In this document: positions 1-9,412 of the stretch, piece by piece
Layout of the letters: each line of letters starts with the position of its first letter
Numbering within the stretch: the stretch's first letter is position 1
Origin: Tabrizicola piscis
GTDB lineage: Bacteria; Pseudomonadota; Alphaproteobacteria; Rhodobacterales; Rhodobacteraceae
Reading direction: 5' to 3'
DNA length: 64,000 nucleotides
Assembly: GCF_003940805.1 (NCBI RefSeq)
Contig: NZ_CP034328.1
Location: forward strand, 620,001 to 684,000
Made by a program: the position numbers and the translations under genes
Notes under the pieces: generated by a model
What the model saw: the letters and a program-made list of their open reading frames with translations, nothing else
Told to the model about the DNA's origin: nothing
Database searches by the model: none

Positions 1-185
1 ACCTCAGCTTCGGACAAGGCGGAGCGGACGACCTGACGCTGTTCCACGATCTGGTCGGACAGGGACCGCGCGTGGATCGCCAGCTTTTCATTGGCCGCGA
101 AAAGTTCCCGGCTTTTCTGTTCCAGCAGGCGTTCGGCCGCCAGCCGCGCGCGCCGTTCCCTGACCAGACGTTCCGAAAGATCCAT
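1..185 (-). CDS. N-terminus of a putative sensor histidine kinase (partial)
   Basis: The gene runs off the left edge; only the first 61 codons are present, reading leftwards from an ATG at 185. The visible part begins MDLSERLVRERRARLAAERL and is strongly charged with long Glu/Arg/Leu heptads, so it is probably a coiled coil. This opening resembles the cytoplasmic N-terminus of PAS-containing hybrid histidine kinases common in Rhodobacterales, in which a coiled coil precedes the PAS domain. No PAS, kinase or receiver domain lies inside the window, so the assignment rests on resemblance of the N-terminus only. It is divergent from the alpha-2-macroglobulin gene. Confidence 0.55.
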   Translation of the reverse strand, partial: MDLSERLVRERRARLAAERLLEQKSRELFAANEKLAIHARSLSDQIVEQRQVVRSALSEAE

Positions 186-379
186 GCGCGCCCTGTCGAC
201 AGTCTGTCCGTGGGACCGGGCCCCGGAAAGGCCTTGGGGTCCGGATTACGCGACTAGCCTGCCGCATCGAAGTGAACCAAGACTTAACGCAAGCGATGGT
301 CCCGCCGGGATTGTGCAGACTTGCCAGCCCGGCAGCGCCCATGCGACATTTCGGCCCATCCAGTTGGGAGGCATTTTCG

Positions 380-3300
380 ATGCGTTGGTTTCAGACGGCG
401 GTTTTCGCGGCGGCGATTCTTGGCATTTCGGGCGGGCTTTCTGGCCAGGCTCTGGCGCAGGACCTGATTCCCGAACGCCGGGTGGCCGTCACGCAGGATC
501 AGGACCTGCCGGGGGGCGATATCGCTTCGGTCTTCGACACCACGATCGAGGCGTGTGAGCGCGCCTGCCTGACCAACGCGCGCTGCACGGCCTTTGTCTA
601 CAACACGCGGAACGGGTCGTGCTTTGTGAAGAACGGCCCGGGGGACGGGGTGTTCTTCCAGGGGGCCTTCTCGGCCTTCGTGATCGAGGGCGACGCCGCC
701 TTGCGCGCAGCGGCCACGGCGCGGCGGGGGGAACTGGGGTTCCTGCCGGATTGGGACATCCAAAGCGCCTATGAGCAGGCGTCGGGCCTTGGCCGCCAGC
801 ACACCACCGGGCCATGGACGGCCGAGGAGCATCTCCTTGCAGCGGCTGAGGCCGAGGCGCGGGGCGATTGGGCGGGGGCGGCGGCCTTTACCGGTGCGGC
901 GCTGAACCTGACGGACGATGCCGCGACCTGGGGCGAATTCGCCCGCCGCCAGTTGGAGGCGGGGAAGGCCAATCAAAACCAGTCGGGCTATTTCTTCTAC
1001 CAAGCCTTCCAGTCCAGCATGAACGCCTATCTTCGGGCGGAAAACCCAGCCTTGCGCCACACGATCCTTGTCACCCTTGGCGAGGCGCTGGAGCGTAACG
1101 GCCGGGGCCGCGACACAGTGCAGGCGCTGCGGCTGGCGCAGTCCTTGCAGGAACGGACGGATACCGCCGCCCTGCTGGACGATGCCATTGGCAAATACGG
1201 CTTTCGCATCACCGAAACCGTGGTGCAATCCGATCTGGCCCGCCCGCGCATCTGCGCCAGTTTCTCGGAAGATCTTGTCGCCTCGGGCGTGGATTACGCC
1301 ACCTTCGTCCAACTGACCGAACCCGGCATGGTGGTGGAAAGCGGCGGCTGGCGGCAGCTTTGCGTGACGGGGCTGGAACACGGCAAACGCTATAGCGTGA
1401 CCTTCCGCGAAGGTCTGCCCGCCGCCGATGGCCAGAGCATGGCAAAGTCGGTTGAAGTCACCCAATACATCCGTGACCGCAGCCCGGGCGTGCGCTTTCC
1501 GGGCCGGGGCTATGTGCTGCCGAACACGGTGGACGTGGCCTTGCCGGTGGAAACGGTCAACACTGAAAAGCTGGACCTGACGCTGTTCCGCGTCACGGAT
1601 CGCAACCTGCTGCGGTCGATCCAGGACTATTACTTCGGCGCGCCGATGCAAAGCTGGTCCGAGGAATACTTCGCCGACACCGTGGGCGAACAACTCTGGA
1701 CCGGGACGGCCACCGTTGGGCAAGAGGTCAACAAGGACGTCACCACCCGCCTGCCGCTTGGCGACGCGCTGGAGGGGTTGCCTGCGGGCATCTATGCGCT
1801 GAAAGCCGCCGTGCCGGGGGTGGACCCTTACGTCGTGCCCGCAGGCTGGCAGTGGTTCGTGGTGTCCGACCTTGGGCTGACCACGATGACCGGGGTGGAC
1901 GGGCTGCACGTCTTTGTCCGCAGCCTAGGCACAGCCGGGGCCAAAGCGGGGATCACGGTCGAGCTTCTGAACCGCGCCAATGCGGTGCTGGGAACCGCCA
2001 CGACCGATGACCAGGGCTATGCAAGGTTTGACGCCGGGCTGACCCGCGGTCTTGGCGGCAGCGCACCCGCGATGGTGGTAGCGCGTGAGGGCGATCAGGA
2101 CATCGCCTTCCTGTCGCTGACCGACCCGGAGTTTGATCTTTCCGACCGTGGCGTCGAAGGGCGTGAGGCTGCCCCCCCGGTCGATGTCTTCGTGACCACT
2201 GACCGGGGCGCCTATCGCGCTGGGGAAACGGTCTATGTCACCGCCCTTGCCCGCGATGCGCAGCAGGCGTCGGTTGACGGCCTGCCGCTGACCGCTGTGC
2301 TGTCGCGGCCCGACGGCGTGGAGTATTCGCGCCAGCTTGTGGAAGATTCGGGCGCGGGCGGCCATGTCTTTGCCTTGCCCATTGCAGGCAGCGCCCCGCG
2401 CGGGGTCTGGCGGCTGGAGATGTTTGCCGACCTTGAGGCCCCTGCCCTGTCGGCCAAGACTTTCCTCGTCGAGGATTTCCTGCCCGAACGCATCGACTTT
2501 GACCTGACGCTGGCCGACACGCCGCTGTCTGTCGGCACCGACAGCGCCGTCGATCTGACCGTCGCCGCGCGCTATCTGTTCGGCGCGCCGGGGGCTGGCC
2601 TTGCCATCGAGGGCGAGGTGCTGTTGCGCGCAACCGAGGGCCTTGCCGCCTACCCCGGCTATGTCTTTGGCCGCCATGACCAACCCTTCTCGGCGCAGAT
2701 GTCTTCGCTGGACGGGGCCGAGACGGATGAGGCTGGCACTGCCGTGGTCCCTGTCGTCCTGCCCGTGGTGGAGGACCCCAACCGCCCGCTGGAGGCGCGC
2801 GTTACTGTGCGCGTGGCGGAAGATTCGGGTCGGCCGGTCGAACGGTCGGTCACCAAGGCCCTGACACCCGCGAACCCGATGATCGGGGTGCGCCCGCTGT
2901 TTGACGGTGTCGCCCCCGAAGGCGGCGAGGCGCGGTTCAACCTGATCGCCGTGGATGCCGATCAGGCCCTGACTGCCCTGCCGGTGAAATGGACCGTTGT
3001 GCGGGTTGAGACGAATTACCAATGGTATCAAAGTTTTGGCAACTGGAACTGGGAACCCGTGGTCACCCGTACCCCGGTCGCCGAGGGTGAGGTGACGCTT
3101 GGCAGCGCCCCTGTGGAAGTGGCGGCACCGGTCACTTGGGGCAGCTATGAAATCCTTGTGGAACGGAGCGATGGCGAACCAGCCGCGACCTCGACCAGTT
3201 TCTATGCAGGTTGGTATGCCCCCGCCGATGCCACTGCGACCCCCGACACGCTGGAGCTGTCCTTGGACAAGCCCGCCTATGCGCCGGGCGAGGTGGCAAC

Positions 3301-5842
3301 CCTGCGGATCGTGCCGCGTGCGGCGGGGACGGCGCTGATCACGGTGCTGTCAAACCGGCTGGTGGCGATGCAGGCGGTTGAGGTGGTCGAGGGGGAAAAC
3401 CTGATCACCCTGCCCGTGACCGATGACTGGGGTGCCGGGGTCTATGTCACCGCGTCGGTCCTGCGACCGATGGACGTGGCAGCCGGGCGCAACCCGGCGC
3501 GGGCGCTGGGGCTGACCCATGCGGCGATTGATCCGGGCGCACGCGCCCTGACCGCCACGGTCGAGATGGCCGCCGAGGCCGCCCCGCGCGGGCCGCTGGA
3601 TGTGGCCGTGAAAGTGGAGGGCGTGGCTGCGGGTGAAACCGCCTATGTCACCATCGCCGCCGTGGATGTGGGCATCCTGAACCTGACAGGGTTTGAGGCC
3701 CCCGATCCGCAGGCGCATTACTTCGGCCAGCGCCGCCTTGGCGTGGGCATCCGCGACATCTATGGCCGTCTGATCGACGGGCTGAACGGGGCCACGGGCG
3801 AAGTCCGGTCAGGCGGGGACGCAGGCGCGCAGGCGCGGCTGCAGGCCCCACCTCCCACCGAGGAGTTGGTGGCCTATTTCACCGGCCCGTTGACCGTTGG
3901 AGCGGACGGCTATGCGCGGGCAACTTTCGATCTGCCCAGCTTCAACGGCACCGTGAAGGTGATGGCCGTGGCGTGGTCCAAGACCGGCGTCGGGCAGGCC
4001 AGCGCGGATGTGCTGGTGCGCGACCCGGTGGTGGTGACCGCTAGCCTGCCGCGCTTTCTGTCGCCGGGGGACACCTCCCGCCTGCTGCTGGAGATCGTCC
4101 ATGCCACCGGACCCTCGGGCCGGATGAGCCTGGATGTGACGGCGGCGGGGCTGACCCTTGGCACGGTGCCGTCGGGCTTTGACCTTGGCGATCAGGCGAA
4201 AGCGGTGTTCGAAGTGCCGGTGACGGCGGGGGCCGTCGGTATCCATACCATCGACGTGGCCCTGACCACGCCGGACGGCAAGCAGCTGAAGAAAACCCTG
4301 ACCATCCCGGTGCAGGTGAATGACCCCGAGGTGGCCCGCATCTCTCGGCTCGACCTTGCGGCGGGGGCGACGTTCACCTTTGACGACAACGTCTTTGCCG
4401 GGCTGGTGGCGGGGTCGGGCAAGGCAACAATGGCCGTGGGCCCCATCGCGCGGCTGAATGCGCCGGGGCTTCTGGCGGCACTGGACCGTTACCCCTATGG
4501 CTGCACCGAACAGATGACCAGCCGGGCACTCCCGCTGCTTTACTTCGACGAAGTGGCGCGGGTGATGGACCTGCAAGGGGCCGAGGACATCCAGAAGCGC
4601 ATCGATCAGGCGGTGGCCGAGATCCTGACCAATCAGGCCTCGTCCGGCGGGTTCGGGCTTTGGGGGGCCGACTATGGCGACTTCTGGCTGGACGCCTATG
4701 TGACCGACTTCCTCAGCCGGGCCCGCGCGCAGGGGTATCAGGTGCCCGACCTTGCCTTCCGCAACGCGCTGGCGAACTTGCGCAATCAGGTGAACTATGC
4801 GCCTGACTTCAGCCTTGAGACCAATGGCGGGGGTGAGGCCTTGGCTTACGCTCTGATGGTCCTTGCCCGCGAAGGGGCGGCGGCGGTTGGCGACTTGCGC
4901 TACTACGCCGACGTCAAGGGCGATGACTTCGCCACCCCTATAGCCCAAGCACAGCTTGGGGCGGCGCTGGCCTCCTACGGCGATCAGACCCGGGCCGATG
5001 CGATGTTCCGCAAGGCCGCCGCCAAGCTGGAGGCGCAGGGGCCGGAGGTGGGCCAGGTCTGGCGGGTGGACTATGGCACCCGCTACCGCGATGCGGCGGC
5101 GTTGCTGACGCTGGCGGTGGAATCCGGGTCGAACGCGGTGGACCGTGAGGCGCTGACCGACCGGCTTGCCACGACGGGCGGCACGCTGTCCACGCAAGAG
5201 GCGACATGGGCACTGCTGGCCACGAATGCGCTGATCGACCGGCCGGGGGCGGATGGCATCACCATTGATGGCGCGCCCGCCGATGGCCCGCTGGTGCGGG
5301 TGCTGGACGCAGGCGCAGTGACACCGGTGGTGGTCAAGAACGACGGGGCCGATACGACGCTGACGATCACGACCTATGGCGTGCCGTCTGAACCGGAACC
5401 GGCGGGCGGCAATGGCTATGCCATCACGCGCACCTACTACACCATGGACGGGACCGAGGTTGCGCTGGATGGCGTGACCGCTGGCACCCGGCTGGTCACC
5501 GTGCTGGAGGTGACCCCCTTCGGCTATGGCGAAGCGCGGCTGATGGTCAGCGACCCCCTGCCCGCCGGGTTCGAGATCGACAACCCGAACCTGATGTCGG
5601 CAGGGTCCACCTCGGAACTTGGCTGGCTGGACACGTTGCAGGACGTCCAGCACAGCGAGTTCCGGCAGGATCGGTTCCTGACGGCGGTGGATTGGCAGTC
5701 GGATCAAAGCTTCCGGCTGGCCTATGTCGTCCGCGCCGTCAGCCCCGGCACGTTCCACCATGCCGCGGCTTCCGTTGAGGATATGTACCGCCCCGACTTC
5801 CGCGCCCGGGGGGAAACCGGGTCTGTGACCATCGCGCCGTGA
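380..5842 (+). CDS. yfhM: Bacterial alpha-2-macroglobulin family protein
   Basis: A 1,820-residue periplasmic protein of the bacterial alpha-2-macroglobulin family, proposed to trap foreign proteases through a reactive thioester. An N-terminal signal peptide ends near ALAQ/D (about residue 27). A cysteine-rich PAN/Apple-like segment follows at about 45-105, then a long series of MG-type beta domains. The thioester motif CTEQ is intact at residues 1375-1378, inside the context YPYGCTEQM, followed by the alpha-helical TED region. I chose ATG 380 because GGGAGG lies ten bases upstream and the signal peptide begins there; an upstream in-frame ATG at 272 would add 36 residues without a signal. Unlike E. 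coli YfhM, I see no lipobox cysteine, so the protein may be soluble in the periplasm. The next gene is pbpC, the usual partner of this family. Confidence 0.93.
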   Translation: MRWFQTAVFAAAILGISGGLSGQALAQDLIPERRVAVTQDQDLPGGDIASVFDTTIEACERACLTNARCTAFVYNTRNGSCFVKNGPGDGVFFQGAFSAFVIEGDAALRAAATARRGELGFLPDWDIQSAYEQASGLGRQHTTGPWTAEEHLLAAAEAEARGDWAGAAAFTGAALNLTDDAATWGEFARRQLEAGKANQNQSGYFFYQAFQSSMNAYLRAENPALRHTILVTLGEALERNGRGRDTVQALRLAQSLQERTDTAALLDDAIGKYGFRITETVVQSDLARPRICASFSEDLVASGVDYATFVQLTEPGMVVESGGWRQLCVTGLEHGKRYSVTFREGLPAADGQSMAKSVEVTQYIRDRSPGVRFPGRGYVLPNTVDVALPVETVNTEKLDLTLFRVTDRNLLRSIQDYYFGAPMQSWSEEYFADTVGEQLWTGTATVGQEVNKDVTTRLPLGDALEGLPAGIYALKAAVPGVDPYVVPAGWQWFVVSDLGLTTMTGVDGLHVFVRSLGTAGAKAGITVELLNRANAVLGTATTDDQGYARFDAGLTRGLGGSAPAMVVAREGDQDIAFLSLTDPEFDLSDRGVEGREAAPPVDVFVTTDRGAYRAGETVYVTALARDAQQASVDGLPLTAVLSRPDGVEYSRQLVEDSGAGGHVFALPIAGSAPRGVWRLEMFADLEAPALSAKTFLVEDFLPERIDFDLTLADTPLSVGTDSAVDLTVAARYLFGAPGAGLAIEGEVLLRATEGLAAYPGYVFGRHDQPFSAQMSSLDGAETDEAGTAVVPVVLPVVEDPNRPLEARVTVRVAEDSGRPVERSVTKALTPANPMIGVRPLFDGVAPEGGEARFNLIAVDADQALTALPVKWTVVRVETNYQWYQSFGNWNWEPVVTRTPVAEGEVTLGSAPVEVAAPVTWGSYEILVERSDGEPAATSTSFYAGWYAPADATATPDTLELSLDKPAYAPGEVATLRIVPRAAGTALITVLSNRLVAMQAVEVVEGENLITLPVTDDWGAGVYVTASVLRPMDVAAGRNPARALGLTHAAIDPGARALTATVEMAAEAAPRGPLDVAVKVEGVAAGETAYVTIAAVDVGILNLTGFEAPDPQAHYFGQRRLGVGIRDIYGRLIDGLNGATGEVRSGGDAGAQARLQAPPPTEELVAYFTGPLTVGADGYARATFDLPSFNGTVKVMAVAWSKTGVGQASADVLVRDPVVVTASLPRFLSPGDTSRLLLEIVHATGPSGRMSLDVTAAGLTLGTVPSGFDLGDQAKAVFEVPVTAGAVGIHTIDVALTTPDGKQLKKTLTIPVQVNDPEVARISRLDLAAGATFTFDDNVFAGLVAGSGKATMAVGPIARLNAPGLLAALDRYPYGCTEQMTSRALPLLYFDEVARVMDLQGAEDIQKRIDQAVAEILTNQASSGGFGLWGADYGDFWLDAYVTDFLSRARAQGYQVPDLAFRNALANLRNQVNYAPDFSLETNGGGEALAYALMVLAREGAAAVGDLRYYADVKGDDFATPIAQAQLGAALASYGDQTRADAMFRKAAAKLEAQGPEVGQVWRVDYGTRYRDAAALLTLAVESGSNAVDREALTDRLATTGGTLSTQEATWALLATNALIDRPGADGITIDGAPADGPLVRVLDAGAVTPVVVKNDGADTTLTITTYGVPSEPEPAGGNGYAITRTYYTMDGTEVALDGVTAGTRLVTVLEVTPFGYGEARLMVSDPLPAGFEIDNPNLMSAGSTSELGWLDTLQDVQHSEFRQDRFLTAVDWQSDQSFRLAYVVRAVSPGTFHHAAASVEDMYRPDFRARGETGSVTIAP

Positions 5843-5890
5843 CAACCCGGCACGTGGTCTTTCCCGACGGGGGACACCCCCCGTCGACCC

Positions 5891-5954
5891 CTCCTCGAGC
5901 ACTTCGTGCACGCGTCGGTACGCGTAGCGAGGAGTGCACGAAGTGCTCGACGAG
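5891..5954. repeat. Long inverted repeat between A2M gene and pbpC
   Basis: Two 17-base arms (5895-5911 and 5934-5950) are perfect reverse complements, separated by 22 bases; with one mismatch the pairing extends to 5891/5954. Each arm is itself nearly palindromic around GCACTTCGTGC / GCACGAAGTGC. The repeat lies in the spacer after the A2M stop and ends 12 bases before the likely pbpC start. It could act as a terminator, an mRNA stabiliser or a dispersed repeat unit. Confidence 0.75.
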
Positions 5955-5966
5955 CGGACCTTGGTG

Positions 5967-8006
5967 ATGCGCGCGCGCTGGATCATCACCGCAGTGGCAG
6001 CCCTCTGGCTGGCCGCGCTTGGCCGTGACCGGCTGGACGATTGGATCGACGCCACGATCCTGCCGCCCCTTGCCGTCGAAACCTCGGTCGAGGTGCTGGA
6101 CCGCGACGGGCGGCTCTTGCGCGCCTATACCGTGGCCGATGGCCGCTGGCGGCTGGCCCTGCCGCCGGACCGGGTGGACCCGACCTACATCGCGATGCTG
6201 CTGGCCTATGAGGACAAGCGGTTCCAAGACCACGCCGGCGTCGACCCCCGGTCAATGCTGCGGGCAGTGCTGCAGGCGGCATGGAACGGGCGCGTCATTT
6301 CGGGCGGGTCGACCCTGACGATGCAGGTCGCGCGCCTGCTGGAAGAGGGGACGACCGGTGAGGTTGGCGGCAAGCTGCGCCAGATGCGGGTTGCGCTGGC
6401 CTTGGAACGGCGGCTGACCAAGGATCAGATCCTGCAGCTTTATCTGCACCTTGCGCCCTTTGGCGGCAACCTTGAAGGGGTCCGCGCCGCCTCGATCAGC
6501 TATTTCGGCAAGGAACCGCTGCGCCTGACCCCGGCCGAGGCAGCGCTGCTGGTCGCCATCCCGCAAAGCCCGGAAACCCGCCGCCCCGACCGCGCCGCCG
6601 ACCGGGCCGAGGCCGCGCGCAACCGGGTTCTGGCCCGGGCGGTGGGCGAAGGGGTGATCGACGCCGATGAGGCCGAGGCCGCCCTGCGTGAGGCTGTGCC
6701 GGGCCTGCGCAAACCCTTCCCCGCCTTTGCGCCCCATCTGGCCGACCGGGCCCGCGCGGAGGACCCTGCCCGCCTGACCCATACCCTGTCGCTGGACCGT
6801 GACTTGCAGGCCAAGCTGGAAACGCTGGCAGCCGAGGCGGTGGCAGGCCGGGGCGAAGCCTTGCAGGTGGCCATTCTGGTGGCCGACCACGCCTCGGGCG
6901 AGATCCTCGCCTCGGTCGGGTCGGCGGGGTATCAGGCCGATCTGCGGCAGGGCTTTGTCGACATGACGCAGGCGCTGCGGTCGCCCGGGTCAACGCTGAA
7001 ACCGCTGGTCTATGCACTGGCCTTCGATCAGGGGCTGGCGCATCCCGAAACGATGATCGAGGACAAGCCCACCAGTTTTGGCAACTACGCGCCGCAGAAT
7101 TTTGACCGGATGTATCGCGGTACGATCCGGTTGCGTGAGGCGTTGCAACTGTCGCTGAACATCCCCGTCGTGGCCTTGACCGAAGCGCTTGGCCCGGCCC
7201 GCCTGATCTCGGCCATGGAGAAGGCGGGGATGCGGCCGGTGTTTCCCGGCGACCAGCCGGGGCTGGCGATTGCGCTTGGCGGTGTGGGAGTGACGCTGTC
7301 GGACATGGTGCAGCTTTACGCCACGCTTGCCCGGGGCGGTGTGGTGCGGCCGCTGACCTACCGGCTTGAAGACGCGACAGCCGAGGGGCAGCGGGTGGTG
7401 TCAGGCGTGGCCGCCTGGCAGGTGGGTGACATTCTGGCGGGCCTTGCACCGCCGCCGGGGGCACCGAGCAACCGGCTGGCCTACAAGACGGGCACGTCCT
7501 ATGGCCACCGCGATGCCTGGGCGATCGGCTATGACGGGGGCAATGTCATCGGCGTCTGGATGGGGCGGGCGGATGGCACGCCGGTGCCGGGGGCCTTCGG
7601 GGCGGATGTGGCGGCACCTGTCCTGTTTCAGGCCTTCAACCGGCTGAAGCGCCAGCTTGTCCCGCAGCCCCCGGCCCCTTCCGCTACGCTTCTGGTGTCA
7701 AACGCGGAATTGCCGCAACCCTTGCAGCGGTTCCGGTCCCGCAGTGCCGCGTTCGAGGCGGAGGCGGATGCCCCCGCCGTGGCCTTTCCACCCGACGGCG
7801 CCGAGGTGGAACTGTTGCCAGCGGGCCTGATGGTGCGGGTGCGGGGCGGGACGGCGCCCTTCACCTGGCTGGCCGACGGGGTGCCGGTGATCGTGGCGCT
7901 GAACGCGCGTGAGGCCATGCTGGCGCTGCCCGGTCAGGGGTTCGTGACGCTGAGCGTGATCGACGCTGAGGGGCGGTCAGCGCGGGCGAAGGTGCGGGTG
8001 CACTAG
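5967..8006 (+). CDS. pbpC: Penicillin-binding protein 1C (bifunctional)
   Basis: A 679-residue class A penicillin-binding protein that polymerises glycan strands and cross-links peptides at the outer face of the inner membrane. A single N-terminal membrane segment (about 4-18) precedes the GT51 glycosyltransferase domain with EDKRFQDHAG at 82-91 and GGSTLTMQ at 113-120. The transpeptidase domain has the serine motif STLK at 342-345 and KTGTS at 507-511. A beta-rich C-terminal domain typical of PBP1C follows. ATG 5967 is preferred because the membrane anchor starts there; GTG 5964 or GTG 5934 (inside the inverted repeat) are alternatives. The pairing with an alpha-2-macroglobulin gene is widespread in Proteobacteria and suggests that both act in envelope repair or defence. 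Confidence 0.93.
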   Translation: MRARWIITAVAALWLAALGRDRLDDWIDATILPPLAVETSVEVLDRDGRLLRAYTVADGRWRLALPPDRVDPTYIAMLLAYEDKRFQDHAGVDPRSMLRAVLQAAWNGRVISGGSTLTMQVARLLEEGTTGEVGGKLRQMRVALALERRLTKDQILQLYLHLAPFGGNLEGVRAASISYFGKEPLRLTPAEAALLVAIPQSPETRRPDRAADRAEAARNRVLARAVGEGVIDADEAEAALREAVPGLRKPFPAFAPHLADRARAEDPARLTHTLSLDRDLQAKLETLAAEAVAGRGEALQVAILVADHASGEILASVGSAGYQADLRQGFVDMTQALRSPGSTLKPLVYALAFDQGLAHPETMIEDKPTSFGNYAPQNFDRMYRGTIRLREALQLSLNIPVVALTEALGPARLISAMEKAGMRPVFPGDQPGLAIALGGVGVTLSDMVQLYATLARGGVVRPLTYRLEDATAEGQRVVSGVAAWQVGDILAGLAPPPGAPSNRLAYKTGTSYGHRDAWAIGYDGGNVIGVWMGRADGTPVPGAFGADVAAPVLFQAFNRLKRQLVPQPPAPSATLLVSNAELPQPLQRFRSRSAAFEAEADAPAVAFPPDGAEVELLPAGLMVRVRGGTAPFTWLADGVPVIVALNAREAMLALPGQGFVTLSVIDAEGRSARAKVRVH

Positions 8007-8028
8007 CCGCGCCGGGTGCGGTGCACGT

Positions 8029-8096
8029 CCGGAATTTTTGAAAATTCCGGGCCGGAGCCTTCAAAGGCTCCGCCGCGATGTCTTCGAAGACATCGC
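8029..8096. repeat. Triple tandem palindrome (TTCGAA-type), copy A
   Basis: Three palindromes stand in a row between the convergent ends of pbpC and the thiolase gene. The first (8029-8050) has 10-base arms around TG; the second (8053-8072) has 9-base arms CGGAGCCTT / AAGGCTCCG; the third (8075-8096) is a perfect 22-base palindrome with core CTTCGAAG. Similar groups occur at 10522-10588 and 36097-36142. The position between two stop codons fits a bidirectional terminator, but there is no clean T-run after any hairpin. Confidence 0.9.
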
Positions 8097-8121
8097 TTGG
8101 CCCGATTGCCAGCCCCGATTG

Positions 8122-9279
8122 CTAGGCCCGCTCGATGGCCAGCGCGATGCCCTGACCGCCGCCGATGCACATGGTGACAAGGGCCGTCTTGCCGCCCGTC
8201 CGCTCCAGCTCATGCAGGGCTTTCACCATCAGCATCGCCCCGGTGGCACCGACCGGGTGACCAAGCGCAATGGCCCCGCCGTTGGGGTTCACCCGGGCAG
8301 GATCAAGGCCCAGTGCGCGCGAGACGGCCAGGGCTTGTGCGGCAAAGGCCTCGTTCGATTCGACGATGTCGAAGTCCTGCGGCTTGATCCCCAGTTTGCG
8401 GCACAGCGCCTGCACTGCCGGGATCGGGCCAAGGCCCATCACCTTGGGATCCACCCCGGCATGGGCATAGCCCATGATCCGGGCCCGGCTTCCCTTGGCG
8501 CTGCGCGACAGGACCAGCGCCGCCGCCCCGTCATTGATGCCCGAGGCATTGCCTGCGGTCACCGTGCCATCCTTCTGAAAGACGGTTCGAAGCCCGGCCA
8601 GCGCCTCGATGCTGGTGGCCTTGGGGTGTTCGTCGGTGTCAAACACCGTAGGGCCCTTGCGGCCCGGAACCTCGATCGCCACGATCTGATCCTTGAACCG
8701 CCCTTCGGCAATGGCGCGTGCGGCGCGGGTCTGGCTTTCCAGCGCGAAGGCGTCCTGATCGGCCCGGCTGATGCCGTGCTGGGCGGCCACGTTTTCCGCC
8801 GTGACGCCCATATGGCCAGTGCCGAACGGGCAGGTCAGCGCGCCGGTCATCATGTCCAGCGCCCTTGTGTCGCCCATCTTCTGGCCAAAGCGCGCGGCGG
8901 GCAGGATGTAGGGCGACCGGCTCATGCATTCCGCCCCGCCGGCCAGCGCCAGTTCGGCGTCGCCCAGCATCAGCGCCTGCACCGCCGAGACAATCGCCTG
9001 CGCGCCAGAGCCGCACAGCCGGTTGACGTTCATCGCGGGCGTGGTTTCGGGGATACCGGCCTGCATCGCCATGACGCGCGACAGGTACATGTCGCGCGGT
9101 TCGGTGTTGATGACATGGCCCATGACGACATGGCCGATCTGCCCGCCTTCGACCCCGGCCCGCTCCAGCGCGGCTTTCGCGGCCTGCGTGGCGATGTCGA
9201 TCGGGGGCAATCCGGCAAGCGCGCCACCAAACCCGCCGATGGCGCTGCGGGTGGCGGAGAGGATGTGGATATCGGTCAT
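8122..9279 (-). CDS. Acetyl-CoA C-acyltransferase (BktB-like beta-ketothiolase)
   Basis: A 385-residue thiolase. It catalyses reversible condensation or thiolysis of acyl-CoA and acetyl-CoA in the cytoplasm. The catalytic triad is visible: nucleophile Cys89 in NRLCGSG, His341 in GHPVGATG and Cys371 in CIGGGQG. Across its length it resembles BktB of Ralstonia more than PhaA, for example [12 protein letters not shown] near residue 60 and MGVTAENVA in the middle, so it may prefer slightly longer beta-ketoacyl-CoA. There is no phaB or other polyhydroxyalkanoate gene beside it. It is transcribed divergently from the MFS gene. Its exact chain-length preference cannot be read from the sequence. Confidence 0.93.
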   Translation of the reverse strand: MTDIHILSATRSAIGGFGGALAGLPPIDIATQAAKAALERAGVEGGQIGHVVMGHVINTEPRDMYLSRVMAMQAGIPETTPAMNVNRLCGSGAQAIVSAVQALMLGDAELALAGGAECMSRSPYILPAARFGQKMGDTRALDMMTGALTCPFGTGHMGVTAENVAAQHGISRADQDAFALESQTRAARAIAEGRFKDQIVAIEVPGRKGPTVFDTDEHPKATSIEALAGLRTVFQKDGTVTAGNASGINDGAAALVLSRSAKGSRARIMGYAHAGVDPKVMGLGPIPAVQALCRKLGIKPQDFDIVESNEAFAAQALAVSRALGLDPARVNPNGGAIALGHPVGATGAMLMVKALHELERTGGKTALVTMCIGGGQGIALAIERA

Positions 9280-9412
9280 TGGGTCCTCGCTGAAGTGTTT
9301 CGCACATCATGCACGAAAGCGACGCATGGGAAGAGTCTCCGTAGCGTCACGCCTGCGCCATTGACAGTCCATGGCCCCCGGAGGAGATCAGTGCGACCAA
9401 CAGGAGACCATC

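Noticed and set aside
272..379. N-terminal extension of the alpha-2-macroglobulin
   Set aside because: The 36 residues have no signal peptide and the Shine-Dalgarno fits ATG 380.
3809..6055. A 748-codon minus-strand frame
   Set aside because: Antisense to the alpha-2-macroglobulin gene; Arg/His/Gln-rich composition and no family features mark it as a GC-rich shadow.
9361..9390. TTGACA at 9361 as an MFS promoter
   Set aside because: No acceptable -10 sequence at 16-18 bases distance, and it is very close to the start.
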